Shown here one piece after another: positions 43,587 to 51,300 of a stretch of DNA of 64,000 nt. The stretch covers positions 2,976,001 to 3,040,000 of the forward strand of contig CATOTF010000002.1 of NCBI GenBank assembly GCA_951813045.1, given 5' to 3'. Numbering within the stretch: the stretch's first letter is position 1; each line of letters begins with the position of its first letter. The translations under genes and the position numbers were made by a program. The notes under the pieces are model-generated. The model did no database searches. It was given only the letters and a program-made list of their open reading frames with translations, and was not told where the DNA came from. The DNA comes from an uncultured Rhizobiaceae bacterium (lineage in GTDB: Bacteria > Pseudomonadota > Alphaproteobacteria > Rhizobiales > Rhizobiaceae).

Positions 43587-44411
43587 ATGCCTGATCAGAG
43601 ACAACCAATCAAGATTGCAGTAGGCGGCTTCGGCGCAATCGGCAAAGCTGTGGCCAAGGCGCTTGATGATGGCATAGATGGCCTCGAACTGGCTGCGGTC
43701 TCAGCAAATAACATCGCAAAAGCGCAAGGGTATATCTCAGACAAATTTAATTCGAATTACAATGTTTTACCTCTTGGGGAGCTCGCCAATGTCGCAGACG
43801 TCGTGGTTGAATGTTGCCCGGCAAAATACCTCGCCGACATTGCCACCCCGGCGCTTATACAGGGTAAATCCGTGGTGGTGATCAGCGTTGGTGCCCTCCT
43901 TTCCAACCCTCAGTTAGAAACCCTTGCCCGCGAACATGGCGGCCGTATTCTAGTTCCATCCGGCGCCCTGTTAGGTCTTGATGCCGTGCAATCCGCCAAT
44001 CAGGGTACGATTTATGAAATCAACATGATCACACAAAAACCGCCATTGGGATTGAAAGGTGCGCCCGCTTTGGAGAAAGCGGGAATCGACATGGATAGAG
44101 TGAAAGTGCCGACAAAAGTTTATGACGGGACAGCGAATGACGCGATTGAAGGATTTCCGGCAAATCTGAATGTTGCCGTCGCTCTCGGCATGGCCGGCAC
44201 TGGGCCGGACAAGACACACCTAGAAATCTGGGCGGACCCAACGGTCGTGCGCAATACGCACACGATTAAGGTGAGGTCAGACAGCGCCGACCTGACGCTC
44301 AAGATTGAGAATATACCGACCGAAGAAAACCCGAAAACAGGAAAAATTACCCCACTCAGCGTAATCTCAACGCTCCGTCGCTTGACCGCGCCCATTGTGA
44401 TTGGAGCGTGA
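43587..44411 (+). CDS. nadX: L-aspartate dehydrogenase
   Basis: A 274-residue protein matching the aspartate dehydrogenase family (DUF108 C-terminus). N-terminal Rossmann motif AVGGFGAIGKAVAKAL (about 11-26), a second block VVVECCPAKYL (about 72-82), and the C-terminal aspartate-binding domain with PSGALLGLDAV and NLNVAVALGMAG. It interconverts aspartate and iminoaspartate/oxaloacetate with NAD(P)H. In NAD synthesis this replaces NadB, but no nadA or nadC is adjacent, so a catabolic role linked to the C4-dicarboxylate operon to the right is equally possible. Confidence 0.85.
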   Translation: MPDQRQPIKIAVGGFGAIGKAVAKALDDGIDGLELAAVSANNIAKAQGYISDKFNSNYNVLPLGELANVADVVVECCPAKYLADIATPALIQGKSVVVISVGALLSNPQLETLAREHGGRILVPSGALLGLDAVQSANQGTIYEINMITQKPPLGLKGAPALEKAGIDMDRVKVPTKVYDGTANDAIEGFPANLNVAVALGMAGTGPDKTHLEIWADPTVVRNTHTIKVRSDSADLTLKIENIPTEENPKTGKITPLSVISTLRRLTAPIVIGA

Positions 44412-44514
44412 TTCAGAACGGTTTCAATATTTGCGCACCGGTGAGACGAAGTAATTGATTGTTGATATACCCGCTGAACATTCATCATATTTTACGTTAT
44501 CGTCTGACGATCTT

Positions 44515-44640
44515 AGAAGTCGATCTCAATAGTCAGACTATCGCGATTGAATTCCTCCAGGAAGCTGAGCGTCTTATACGTGGACCATCAGTGAGTTGAG
44601 CGGTCTTGCAGTTCATCGATTAAACATGATTTGACCTACC
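44515..44640 (-). pseudogene. IS3-type OrfB remnant, left of the sdh/fum operon
   Basis: On the minus strand a frame reads KTLSFLEEFNRDSLTIEIDF preceded by a DELQDR-like block with an internal stop. This is the central OrfB core of IS3-group transposases around the first catalytic Asp region (RTLNVIDEFNREAL-type). Only about 40 codons survive. The rest of 44412-44807 has no coding sense; no promoter for the operon (which runs the other way) is expected here. Confidence 0.65.
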
Positions 44641-44807
44641 CCAAACCGTTGGGCATCGCGCTACTCATGTATCGACGTTTGCTAGGATTAGTACGCACTT
44701 TGAGTTCAAACGCGCGGCAGGTGCGATATTTAAAACATTAAAAGGCTTCATCATCGACCATTGAACTGAACAATAGAACTCGCAAATCGTCTAGCGAATT
44801 CAAGGGA

Positions 44808-45476
44808 TCAAATGACTTCATCCGTACGATCGTCAGTTTCGCCATATCGCTTTAGAGTCGCAGGCTTGGTGCCCTCATAGACGCGATCAATATTTTCAGC
44901 GATTTTGGCGTTTTCGCGTTCGAAAAGGCAATTCCCATTTAGATCTGAGGCGACAATGAACGGTCCCATTTTGTTGCACTTGATAACCCACATGGCTTGG
45001 GCAATGCCAAGTTCTTCATTCCAGTGGACTGCTTCCACTTTCTCAACGCCGCGGCCCAATAGCGCACCCGTGCCATAACCAACAGTGGACAGGTAAATTG
45101 CGCCATTTGGCACAAAATATTCTTTATAATCCTTCGATGTCATACCACCTTTGCCGACAATTAGCTTAGCACCGGTTTTTGCCATCCATTCGGGTAACCA
45201 TTTGGCAAAACGGAAGGACGCGGTTGCGGTCACCGCCCCCATGTCAAACGTACCATCATCATTGATCCGCGCGGCGGGAGAGCAATGGAAATTGGCTGCT
45301 GACTGAGACGGTAATTCCATTGGAATATTAGCTTGGCCTTCAAGCGCACGCATGTAAACGCCCTCGCGTGCCGTGTACATAAGACCATCAAGATAGACCA
45401 CGTCGCCGATACGGAGTTCGGCAATCGCTTCCGGTGTTGGGGTGGTGGAGAGACGTATTTCGCGCGGTTTGCTCAT
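44808..45476 (-). CDS. Class I fumarate hydratase / L(+)-tartrate dehydratase, beta subunit
   Basis: Start at the ATG at 45476, which overlaps the alpha stop (ATGA at 45473-45476); the longer frame from 45671 is inside the alpha gene. The 222-residue protein matches the C-terminal domain of class I fumarase: LRIGDVVYLDGLMYTAREGVYMRAL (about 22-46), VGKGGM (about 121-126) and MWVIKCNKMGPFIVASD. Together with the alpha subunit it forms an oxygen-sensitive 4Fe-4S hydratase for fumarate/malate or mesaconate or tartrate. Confidence 0.88.
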   Translation of the reverse strand: MSKPREIRLSTTPTPEAIAELRIGDVVYLDGLMYTAREGVYMRALEGQANIPMELPSQSAANFHCSPAARINDDGTFDMGAVTATASFRFAKWLPEWMAKTGAKLIVGKGGMTSKDYKEYFVPNGAIYLSTVGYGTGALLGRGVEKVEAVHWNEELGIAQAMWVIKCNKMGPFIVASDLNGNCLFERENAKIAENIDRVYEGTKPATLKRYGETDDRTDEVI

Positions 45477-46444
45477 TCCGCCGCCTCCAGCATGGGTTCC
45501 CAATCCACTGTTTCGCGACGCTGATAGGGAGTAAACCAATCGGGGTCGGTACGGTGTTCCACGCGACCGTCCGGATAGATACGGGCAACGGCACGGCGGG
45601 ATGATAGGCAAAATGCATGGACAGACATGGGCATGCCGCCAGTGTGACAATAGCCCACTTCGATATTGCAATCGATCACCATGTTCTTTCCTACAAACCC
45701 CATTGCTCCCATGCCGATGGAATTGCCAAGCTCTTTAAAATCATCTTCCATTTTAGCAATTTTGTGGTCGGAATTTCGGCTACCCACAATACGCAAAGTT
45801 GAAGCCCGCTTGCCAAGCGACATGCATACATCTTTGGAACCGCCCAATCCAATACCAATGATAGCAGGCTGGCAGGCAAGGCCGCGTTTTCCGAAAGCAA
45901 TCAAACTATCCAGATAGAAGCGTTTGACACCCTGAACGCCGTCAGAAGGAAACAACATGCGATAGTCCGTTCCAAACAGACCTCCCTTATGCACCGTGAT
46001 CAGATCAATCCAGTTGGCTTTCTCACCCTGAGCGGCTGGTTCAAATCCATATTCGATTTCCGGAGCACCAATCCCGACATTGTTGTCATGGTCCGTGCGC
46101 CAAAGGGGGTGCACGCGATTAGGGCGTAGAGGAACGCCGTTAGTAGCATTGGCTGTAGCGCGACGAAGTGCGGTTTCTAGCGCGATCATCCCGCCCTCAA
46201 CTAAGGCGTCATTACCCATTTTTACAAACCAGCGCGGTACCCCCGTATCACCACACATGGCACGACGATCGTCTTTCGCGGCTTCATAGTTTTCCAGCAT
46301 GGCCTGCAATACAAAAGACGACAGATCGCCATCTTCAGTCTTCGCCGCTTCTTGCAATCCATCAAGATAATCCTGCGGAATTTCAATTGCCGCTTTGTCC
46401 ATCAGAGTTTCTGCAGTTTGTTGGATGAGGTTAATCGGGATCAT
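45473..46444 (-). CDS. Class I fumarate hydratase / L(+)-tartrate dehydratase, alpha subunit
   Basis: A 323-residue protein with the three cluster cysteines expected in class I fumarases: AMCGDTGVPRWFVK (about 63-76), IIGIGLGGSKDVC (about 190-202), and GYCHTGGMPMSVHAFCLSSRR (about 270-290). It starts 4 nt inside the flavoprotein gene (ATGA), so all six genes are coupled. The fumarase/mesaconase/tartrate choice cannot be made from sequence; the succinate-dehydrogenase-like neighbours favour fumarate/malate. Confidence 0.88.
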   Translation of the reverse strand: MIPINLIQQTAETLMDKAAIEIPQDYLDGLQEAAKTEDGDLSSFVLQAMLENYEAAKDDRRAMCGDTGVPRWFVKMGNDALVEGGMIALETALRRATANATNGVPLRPNRVHPLWRTDHDNNVGIGAPEIEYGFEPAAQGEKANWIDLITVHKGGLFGTDYRMLFPSDGVQGVKRFYLDSLIAFGKRGLACQPAIIGIGLGGSKDVCMSLGKRASTLRIVGSRNSDHKIAKMEDDFKELGNSIGMGAMGFVGKNMVIDCNIEVGYCHTGGMPMSVHAFCLSSRRAVARIYPDGRVEHRTDPDWFTPYQRRETVDWEPMLEAAE

Positions 46445-48201
46445 TGTGCTGCCACCAGTGTTTCGGGTTCACCTTCAGGGAGAATTGTCTCTCCCGGGCG
46501 AACGATTGTAAACTGAACCGGCTCTCGGATAACTTCCATTTTTCCGTTATTTGATCGAACGACGGTAAAATCGCTATCTTCCATGGCACCAGTGTCGGGG
46601 AAGTCTTCTCTATAGTGCGCACCGCGTGAATTTTCGCGAGCAATGCCCGCTACTGCAATCACCTCGGATATATCACAAAGCGAACGCAGATTGAGCCAAT
46701 CGTGCCATGTTAGATTAAACGCCAGATTGTCGCTCGCAACACCGGTATCCATCAGTGCATCCGACACATCAGCGATGCCTTGTAGACCGCGCCTCATGCC
46801 CGTAGCTGTCCGCATCACTCCGACATCTTCCCACATCAATTCTTGCAATCTTTTGCGCAAGGGCAAGACCAAATCGGGCTTTTTCGTCAATGGATAAATA
46901 GCGCGTTCCAGTTCCGCCGAAAGGGCTTCATCATCCGGTTCACGCAATTCGGGCATGGAGCGGATATCCGCCCCCATCGTATCGCCAGCTATGCCTCCAT
47001 AAACTGTGGAATTGGCAACACCATTGCCGCCCAGCCGGTTGGATCCATGGGCGCCGCCTGCATCTTCGCCTGCAACATAGAGGCCTTCCATCGCTGTTCG
47101 TGTATCCACATCCACCACAACACCACCCATGAAGTAGTGGGCCGTTGGCACGACTTCCACTTTGCCTGCCGCCAAATCAAATCCACTATCTTCGCAACGT
47201 TTGACCATACCTTTGAATTTCTCGCGCACGTTATCTGGACCCAAATGGGCCATGGAAATGAAAACGCCTTCTTGCTCCGAGTTATTGTTTTTACGCATTT
47301 CCGCATAAATGCCCCGGCTCACAACATCGCGAGTGGCGCGTTCACCCTTGTCATCATAGTCAAACATAAAGCGTTGGCCGGAGTGGCTGACTAGTTGCCC
47401 GCCCGCGCCACGCAAGCCTTCCTCTAATACGGTACCTGTCATGCGCGTGTGATCACCAGCCAACAGGCCGGTTGGATGAAACTGCACCATCTCCATATCG
47501 CGCAGACTCAGACCCGCACGCAACGCCATGGCGAGGCCATCCATGGTCTTATCGCCCGAAGGGGTGTGATACTTGTACATAGTTGGCCCGCCACCAGTGC
47601 CCATTAAAACTGTTTTGGCCCGTACCAGTTTGAATTTACCGGTGCGCATATCGATCATCAGAACACCTGCGAGAGCGGAACCGTCTTTGGAAGGGATCAG
47701 CCCGGCAGCACGATGTTCCTGCAATTTCTCAACACCGCTCGCCAGCACCTTTTCCATCAACCGGTTGATGATTTCGATGCCGGTCAAGTCACCCTTATGT
47801 ACGGTACGGTCGGCGGTTTGTCCTGCAAATGCTTTTTGGTGCAGCGACCCGTCGACGTTACGGTCAAAAAAACAGCCAACTTCATTTTCCAGTTCACGAA
47901 TTCGCACCACAGCCTGTTCACAAAGGCGCCAAGCCATGTCCTGATTGGGCAACCATTTACCGCCCTGGATCGTATCCATAAAGTGGCGCTCAACTGTATC
48001 GCCACCACCAAGAGCAACATTGTAACCACCTTGCACCATTCGGGTGCATCCGCATTTACCAATCAGGCCCTTAACCGCAATTGTGATTTTTGTACCTTCA
48101 GGAGCCGATTGTTGGGCATGAAGTGCTGCAAACATGCCGGCGCCGCCGGTGCCCAAAATCAGGATATCCGTATCGTATCTTTCAATATCCGAAATACGCA
48201 T
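46441..48201 (-). CDS. Succinate dehydrogenase/fumarate reductase-type flavoprotein subunit
   Basis: A 586-residue FAD protein. N-terminal FAD motif LILGTGGAGMFAALHA (about 14-29); substrate-site segments MVQFHPTGLL, PTAHYFMGGV, GAHGSNRLGGN, and the C-terminal RGAHYREDFP with the catalytic Arg/His region. The usual RSHTVAAQGG, whose His carries covalent FAD in Sdh/Frd, reads KCGCTRMVQGG, so covalent FAD at that place seems absent, as in L-aspartate oxidase. The C-terminal segment continues to 586 residues, typical length. It lies directly after the two membrane subunits. Confidence 0.9.
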   Translation of the reverse strand: MRISDIERYDTDILILGTGGAGMFAALHAQQSAPEGTKITIAVKGLIGKCGCTRMVQGGYNVALGGGDTVERHFMDTIQGGKWLPNQDMAWRLCEQAVVRIRELENEVGCFFDRNVDGSLHQKAFAGQTADRTVHKGDLTGIEIINRLMEKVLASGVEKLQEHRAAGLIPSKDGSALAGVLMIDMRTGKFKLVRAKTVLMGTGGGPTMYKYHTPSGDKTMDGLAMALRAGLSLRDMEMVQFHPTGLLAGDHTRMTGTVLEEGLRGAGGQLVSHSGQRFMFDYDDKGERATRDVVSRGIYAEMRKNNNSEQEGVFISMAHLGPDNVREKFKGMVKRCEDSGFDLAAGKVEVVPTAHYFMGGVVVDVDTRTAMEGLYVAGEDAGGAHGSNRLGGNGVANSTVYGGIAGDTMGADIRSMPELREPDDEALSAELERAIYPLTKKPDLVLPLRKRLQELMWEDVGVMRTATGMRRGLQGIADVSDALMDTGVASDNLAFNLTWHDWLNLRSLCDISEVIAVAGIARENSRGAHYREDFPDTGAMEDSDFTVVRSNNGKMEVIREPVQFTIVRPGETILPEGEPETLVAAQ

Positions 48202-48202
48202 G

Positions 48203-48556
48203 TCAAATGGCCTTCATCAAAAAGAGAGCGGCGATGAAGAATGATATTGCGGTTGCCAATGCTGCCCATGTCTTTTGCCGCCCGGACCAGGGCAACCATT
48301 CCATCGCCATTAGCCGCAAGCCTCCAAACATATGAACCGCAAGTCCAAAAACCAGTCCAAACTCAGCAAGCTTGAATTGAGTTCCCTGCGTCATGGATAG
48401 AAACCCATCAAGACTGGCTGGCTCTGTTATTGCCAGAGACAGCACCCAAAAATGAACCGGAAGAAACAACGCGAGAAAAAGCCCCGACAGGCGATGTATA
48501 ATATAGGCGAGCCACAAGGGGTGAGCTCGTGATTTGATGTCTCTTAGATTGCTCAC
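48203..48556 (-). CDS. SdhC/FrdD-like membrane subunit
   Basis: Start at the GTG at 48556, where GTGA overlaps the upstream stop; earlier starts lie in the upstream gene. The 117-residue protein has three membrane helices and heme-type histidines in YIIHRLSGLFLALFLPVHFW and LAVHMFGGLRLM, like SdhC-type anchors that bind quinone and heme b. It pairs with the 116-residue protein upstream to anchor the flavoprotein and iron-sulfur subunits. Confidence 0.8.
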   Translation of the reverse strand: MSNLRDIKSRAHPLWLAYIIHRLSGLFLALFLPVHFWVLSLAITEPASLDGFLSMTQGTQFKLAEFGLVFGLAVHMFGGLRLMAMEWLPWSGRQKTWAALATAISFFIAALFLMKAI

Positions 48557-48903
48557 GCGCCTATCCCCTGCGCATAAGTCACCGTCCAAACCGCGCGCGC
48601 GCCCAAGGCAAACAGACCAAGACCGGCAATCCACATGAAAGCTTCGAGCACAATTCCTTTTAGACCTCCCCATTCAAAGGCAATGGAACGCAGACCAATC
48701 GCTCCATGAATCGAAACGGCCACAACAAATGTGCCGTAGAACAAGAACCACAACAGTGAACCTTGCGTCCTGCCGAGAATTTCGGCGGTATCAAGCCCGC
48801 CCTGAATGGCATAAATCATCACCGCCAGATGCCCCAAAACGAACGGTGCCATCAAAAGAGCCGTTATCCTTTGAAACATATAGAGGCGCAGGCTCAACAT
48901 CAC
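48553..48903 (-). CDS. Second small membrane subunit of the Sdh/Frd-like complex
   Basis: A 116-residue protein with three membrane helices and histidines at VLGHLAVMIYA and SIHGAIGLRSI. The second ATG at 48900 (MLSLRLYMFQ) is an alternative start; the ATGA overlap with the frdB stop supports 48903. Length and helix pattern fit the FrdC/SdhD anchors of succinate:quinone oxidoreductases. Confidence 0.78.
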   Translation of the reverse strand: MMLSLRLYMFQRITALLMAPFVLGHLAVMIYAIQGGLDTAEILGRTQGSLLWFLFYGTFVVAVSIHGAIGLRSIAFEWGGLKGIVLEAFMWIAGLGLFALGARAVWTVTYAQGIGA

Positions 48904-49709
48904 CGCCCCCTTTTGAAGAAGGATTTAGCTGTTTCGCGTTTAAGCCCGGCGATGGCTGACATGGGGTCGAGTTCATTGGGGCAATATGCAGTACAGGACC
49001 CCATCGAGTGGCAATTATGGCAACCACCGGATCCGGAGACAATTTCCAAAATTGCAGCGTATCCTTCATCTTTGCTATCGTTCAGCAAGGTCCAGGCCCG
49101 TTGCAAAGCGGCGGGTCCCAAATAATTCGAATTACCAGCCACCGTATCGCACGCCGCATAACAAACAGAACAATTGATGCATTCAATACCGGCATTAGCT
49201 TCTTCTCTTTCAGAGCTTGTTTCATCAATCGCAGCAATTGGATCATCGCGGGTCAAACCGCCATGATGCACGCCTTCGGCCGCGACCCATTTGTCAAAGA
49301 ACGGGTCCATATCAACGGCGAGGTCTTTGATTATGGGCAAATTGCGCAATGGACCGATTGTGACTTTGTTACCATCCAGCACTTTTGAAATATGAGTACG
49401 ACATGTCCACCGCGGTACCCCGTTCACCATCATCGCGCAGGAGCCACACATCCCAACCCGGCAGGCGAATCTGTAGCTGAGCGTTGGGTCAGCGTTTTGC
49501 TGGACCCATGAAACAACGTCGAGAACGGTTTGATTGTCATAAGCAGGTACGTCGAAGACCTGCATCCTATGATCGACCGGGCCCCGTTCAATTGTTACCG
49601 CTAATGAACTTTTCGTCATGTCCCGTAGGTCTGCCGCTAAATTAAGTTTCTCGTCACGATATAACCGATTACTGGACTCTACAAACGCGATAAGTCCTTT
49701 ATTTTTCAT
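48900..49709 (-). CDS. Succinate dehydrogenase/fumarate reductase-type iron-sulfur subunit
   Basis: A 269-residue protein with the three cluster sets of SdhB/FrdB: CRVGMCGSCAMMVNGVPRWTC (2Fe-2S, about 83-103), CINCSVCYAACD (4Fe-4S) and CHNCHSMGSCTAYCPNELDP (3Fe-4S/4Fe-4S). The ATG at 49709 gives a 30-residue leader before SLAVTIERG; an ATG at 49619 (MTKSSLAV) is the more usual start for this family. It is the first gene of the operon. Its promoter must lie in 49710-49806. Confidence 0.88.
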   Translation of the reverse strand: MKNKGLIAFVESSNRLYRDEKLNLAADLRDMTKSSLAVTIERGPVDHRMQVFDVPAYDNQTVLDVVSWVQQNADPTLSYRFACRVGMCGSCAMMVNGVPRWTCRTHISKVLDGNKVTIGPLRNLPIIKDLAVDMDPFFDKWVAAEGVHHGGLTRDDPIAAIDETSSEREEANAGIECINCSVCYAACDTVAGNSNYLGPAALQRAWTLLNDSKDEGYAAILEIVSGSGGCHNCHSMGSCTAYCPNELDPMSAIAGLKRETAKSFFKRGR

Positions 49710-49806
49710 TTAAAAAGAACAACGCGACATAGTACACACTAGGACAGCCATTTTCGCTCCCACAATTATCAAAAGCAGACGCGTCAGTTGACGTTTAAAA
49801 TTTCAA

Positions 49807-49935
49807 TGAGCCGCAAAGGTAACTGCTGGGAATGAGCGATTTGAGCCATCAATTCGAGAAATGCATAGCGCATGCGGTTGTCGAAAGGTTCTTCAAAACA
49901 CTGAAAGTCGAACTCATCTGGCGGCACAAATGGCA
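49807..49935 (+). pseudogene. IS3-type OrfB C-terminal remnant, right of the sdh/fum operon
   Basis: MSRKGNCW (49807-49830) and VVERFFKTLKVELIWRH (from about 49876) are consecutive parts of the OrfB C-terminus of an IS3-group transposase (normally MSRKGNCWDNAxxESFFKTLK). Between them an insertion of about 45 nt breaks the frame. Little else is recognisable in 49936-50142. Its outward orientation mirrors the remnant at 44515-44640. Confidence 0.75.
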
Positions 49936-50142
49936 AACGCGTCAACAGTAGTGTCAATCCCTAGCTCAGCACTCCACTGGCTTCTAGAGCACACGTTGGA
50001 GACACCCAGCAATAGAAAGAAAGGCTGTTAACAACCCCGAACAAATAGGTGATTTAAATAGGACTGGGATTAAACTTAGACAAGTCCAGGTCCACTCGCA
50101 AAAATGTTGGCCAGCCAGGTCATTGAGTTACCGAATTCTTGT

Positions 50143-51300
50143 TTATTTTAGCGTTCTCACAAAAGCACGGACGTCCTGTATGAGCAGTTCTGGTTCTTCC
50201 ATGGCGGCGAAATGGCCGCCGCGGGGCATTTCTGTCCAGTGGGTTATGTTGTAGACGCGTTCCACATAGCTACGCGGTGGCCAGCGCAGCATTTCTTTTG
50301 GGAACAATGCGCAGCTCGTCGGTACTTCGACACGTCGGCCCTCTGGCGACAGGGTTCGCCCGCCCTCTTCACGCCGACCGTAATAAATCCAGCTTGCGGA
50401 ATTGAAACTCCCTGTCACCAGGTAAATCATGATGTTGGTCAGCAGCTCATCTTTTGTGTGCGCACTTTCGACATGGTCACCCTCGATATCTGACCAGTCG
50501 TGAAATTTCTCGAGGATCCAAGCCGCGACCCCAACGGGGTTGTCGTTCATGGCGTAACTTAAAGTTTGCGGGCGGGTCGCCTGGATTGTGCGATAGCCAT
50601 CCAGCATGATCTGATCTTCATCAAATTGCGCAGCCCAGGCTTCTTCGGCGGCGCCCATAGGACCGTCGGGATGGCGCACTGACATGACGTTGAGGTGGAT
50701 TGCCTTGCAGGCGGGTGCATGATCATGACCGAGCGAGCTTGTAATGGTTCCCCCCCAATCTCCTCCCTGTGCGATATAGCTGTCGTACCCGAGAACATCC
50801 GTCATTAATGTGGCAAAGACACCGGCCATTGCTCGTGGACCCATGGGTCGTGATGGCCGAGAAGAGAAACCAAAACCCGGAAGTGACGGAGCTATAACAT
50901 CGAAGGCGTCAGCTATATCGCCCCCAAACCGTTCAGGGTGGGCCAGCGGTTCAATGATGTGCTGGAATTCCGCAATCGAGCCGGGCCAACCGTGGCTGAT
51001 CAGAAGCGGCGTTGGTGACGGTCCGCTTCCTTTCTCGCGAATAAAATGTACATCAATTTCCCCGGCCTGCGCTTTGTAATGGGAGAAGCGGTTGAGTTTT
51101 TTCTCCTGTGCTCGCCAATCAAAACCATCAAGCCAATAGGCACATAATTCCTTTAGATAAGACATATTAGTGCCGTAAGCCCAGCCACCATCGTCAGGCA
51201 TATAGTGCCAGGGATAATCCACGATCTGGTTTTTTATCCGCAGAAGTTGTTCGTCGGGAACGTTGATACTAAATGGGACAATATTGGCGTCATCACCCAT
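50143..51300 (-). CDS. Epoxide hydrolase, EHN-type
   Basis: Start at the ATG at 51300, whose ATG overlaps the upstream stop by 8 nt; the longer ORF from 51447 begins inside that gene. The 385-residue protein has the epoxide hydrolase N-terminal region (FSINVPDEQLLRIKNQIVDYPW), oxyanion loop SHGWPGSIAEF, nucleophile GGDWGG (Asp near 181), and a C-terminal MPRGGHFAAMEEPELL containing the catalytic His. Substrate unknown; its place behind a DMGDH-like gene is unusual. Confidence 0.88.
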   Translation of the reverse strand: MGDDANIVPFSINVPDEQLLRIKNQIVDYPWHYMPDDGGWAYGTNMSYLKELCAYWLDGFDWRAQEKKLNRFSHYKAQAGEIDVHFIREKGSGPSPTPLLISHGWPGSIAEFQHIIEPLAHPERFGGDIADAFDVIAPSLPGFGFSSRPSRPMGPRAMAGVFATLMTDVLGYDSYIAQGGDWGGTITSSLGHDHAPACKAIHLNVMSVRHPDGPMGAAEEAWAAQFDEDQIMLDGYRTIQATRPQTLSYAMNDNPVGVAAWILEKFHDWSDIEGDHVESAHTKDELLTNIMIYLVTGSFNSASWIYYGRREEGGRTLSPEGRRVEVPTSCALFPKEMLRWPPRSYVERVYNITHWTEMPRGGHFAAMEEPELLIQDVRAFVRTLK

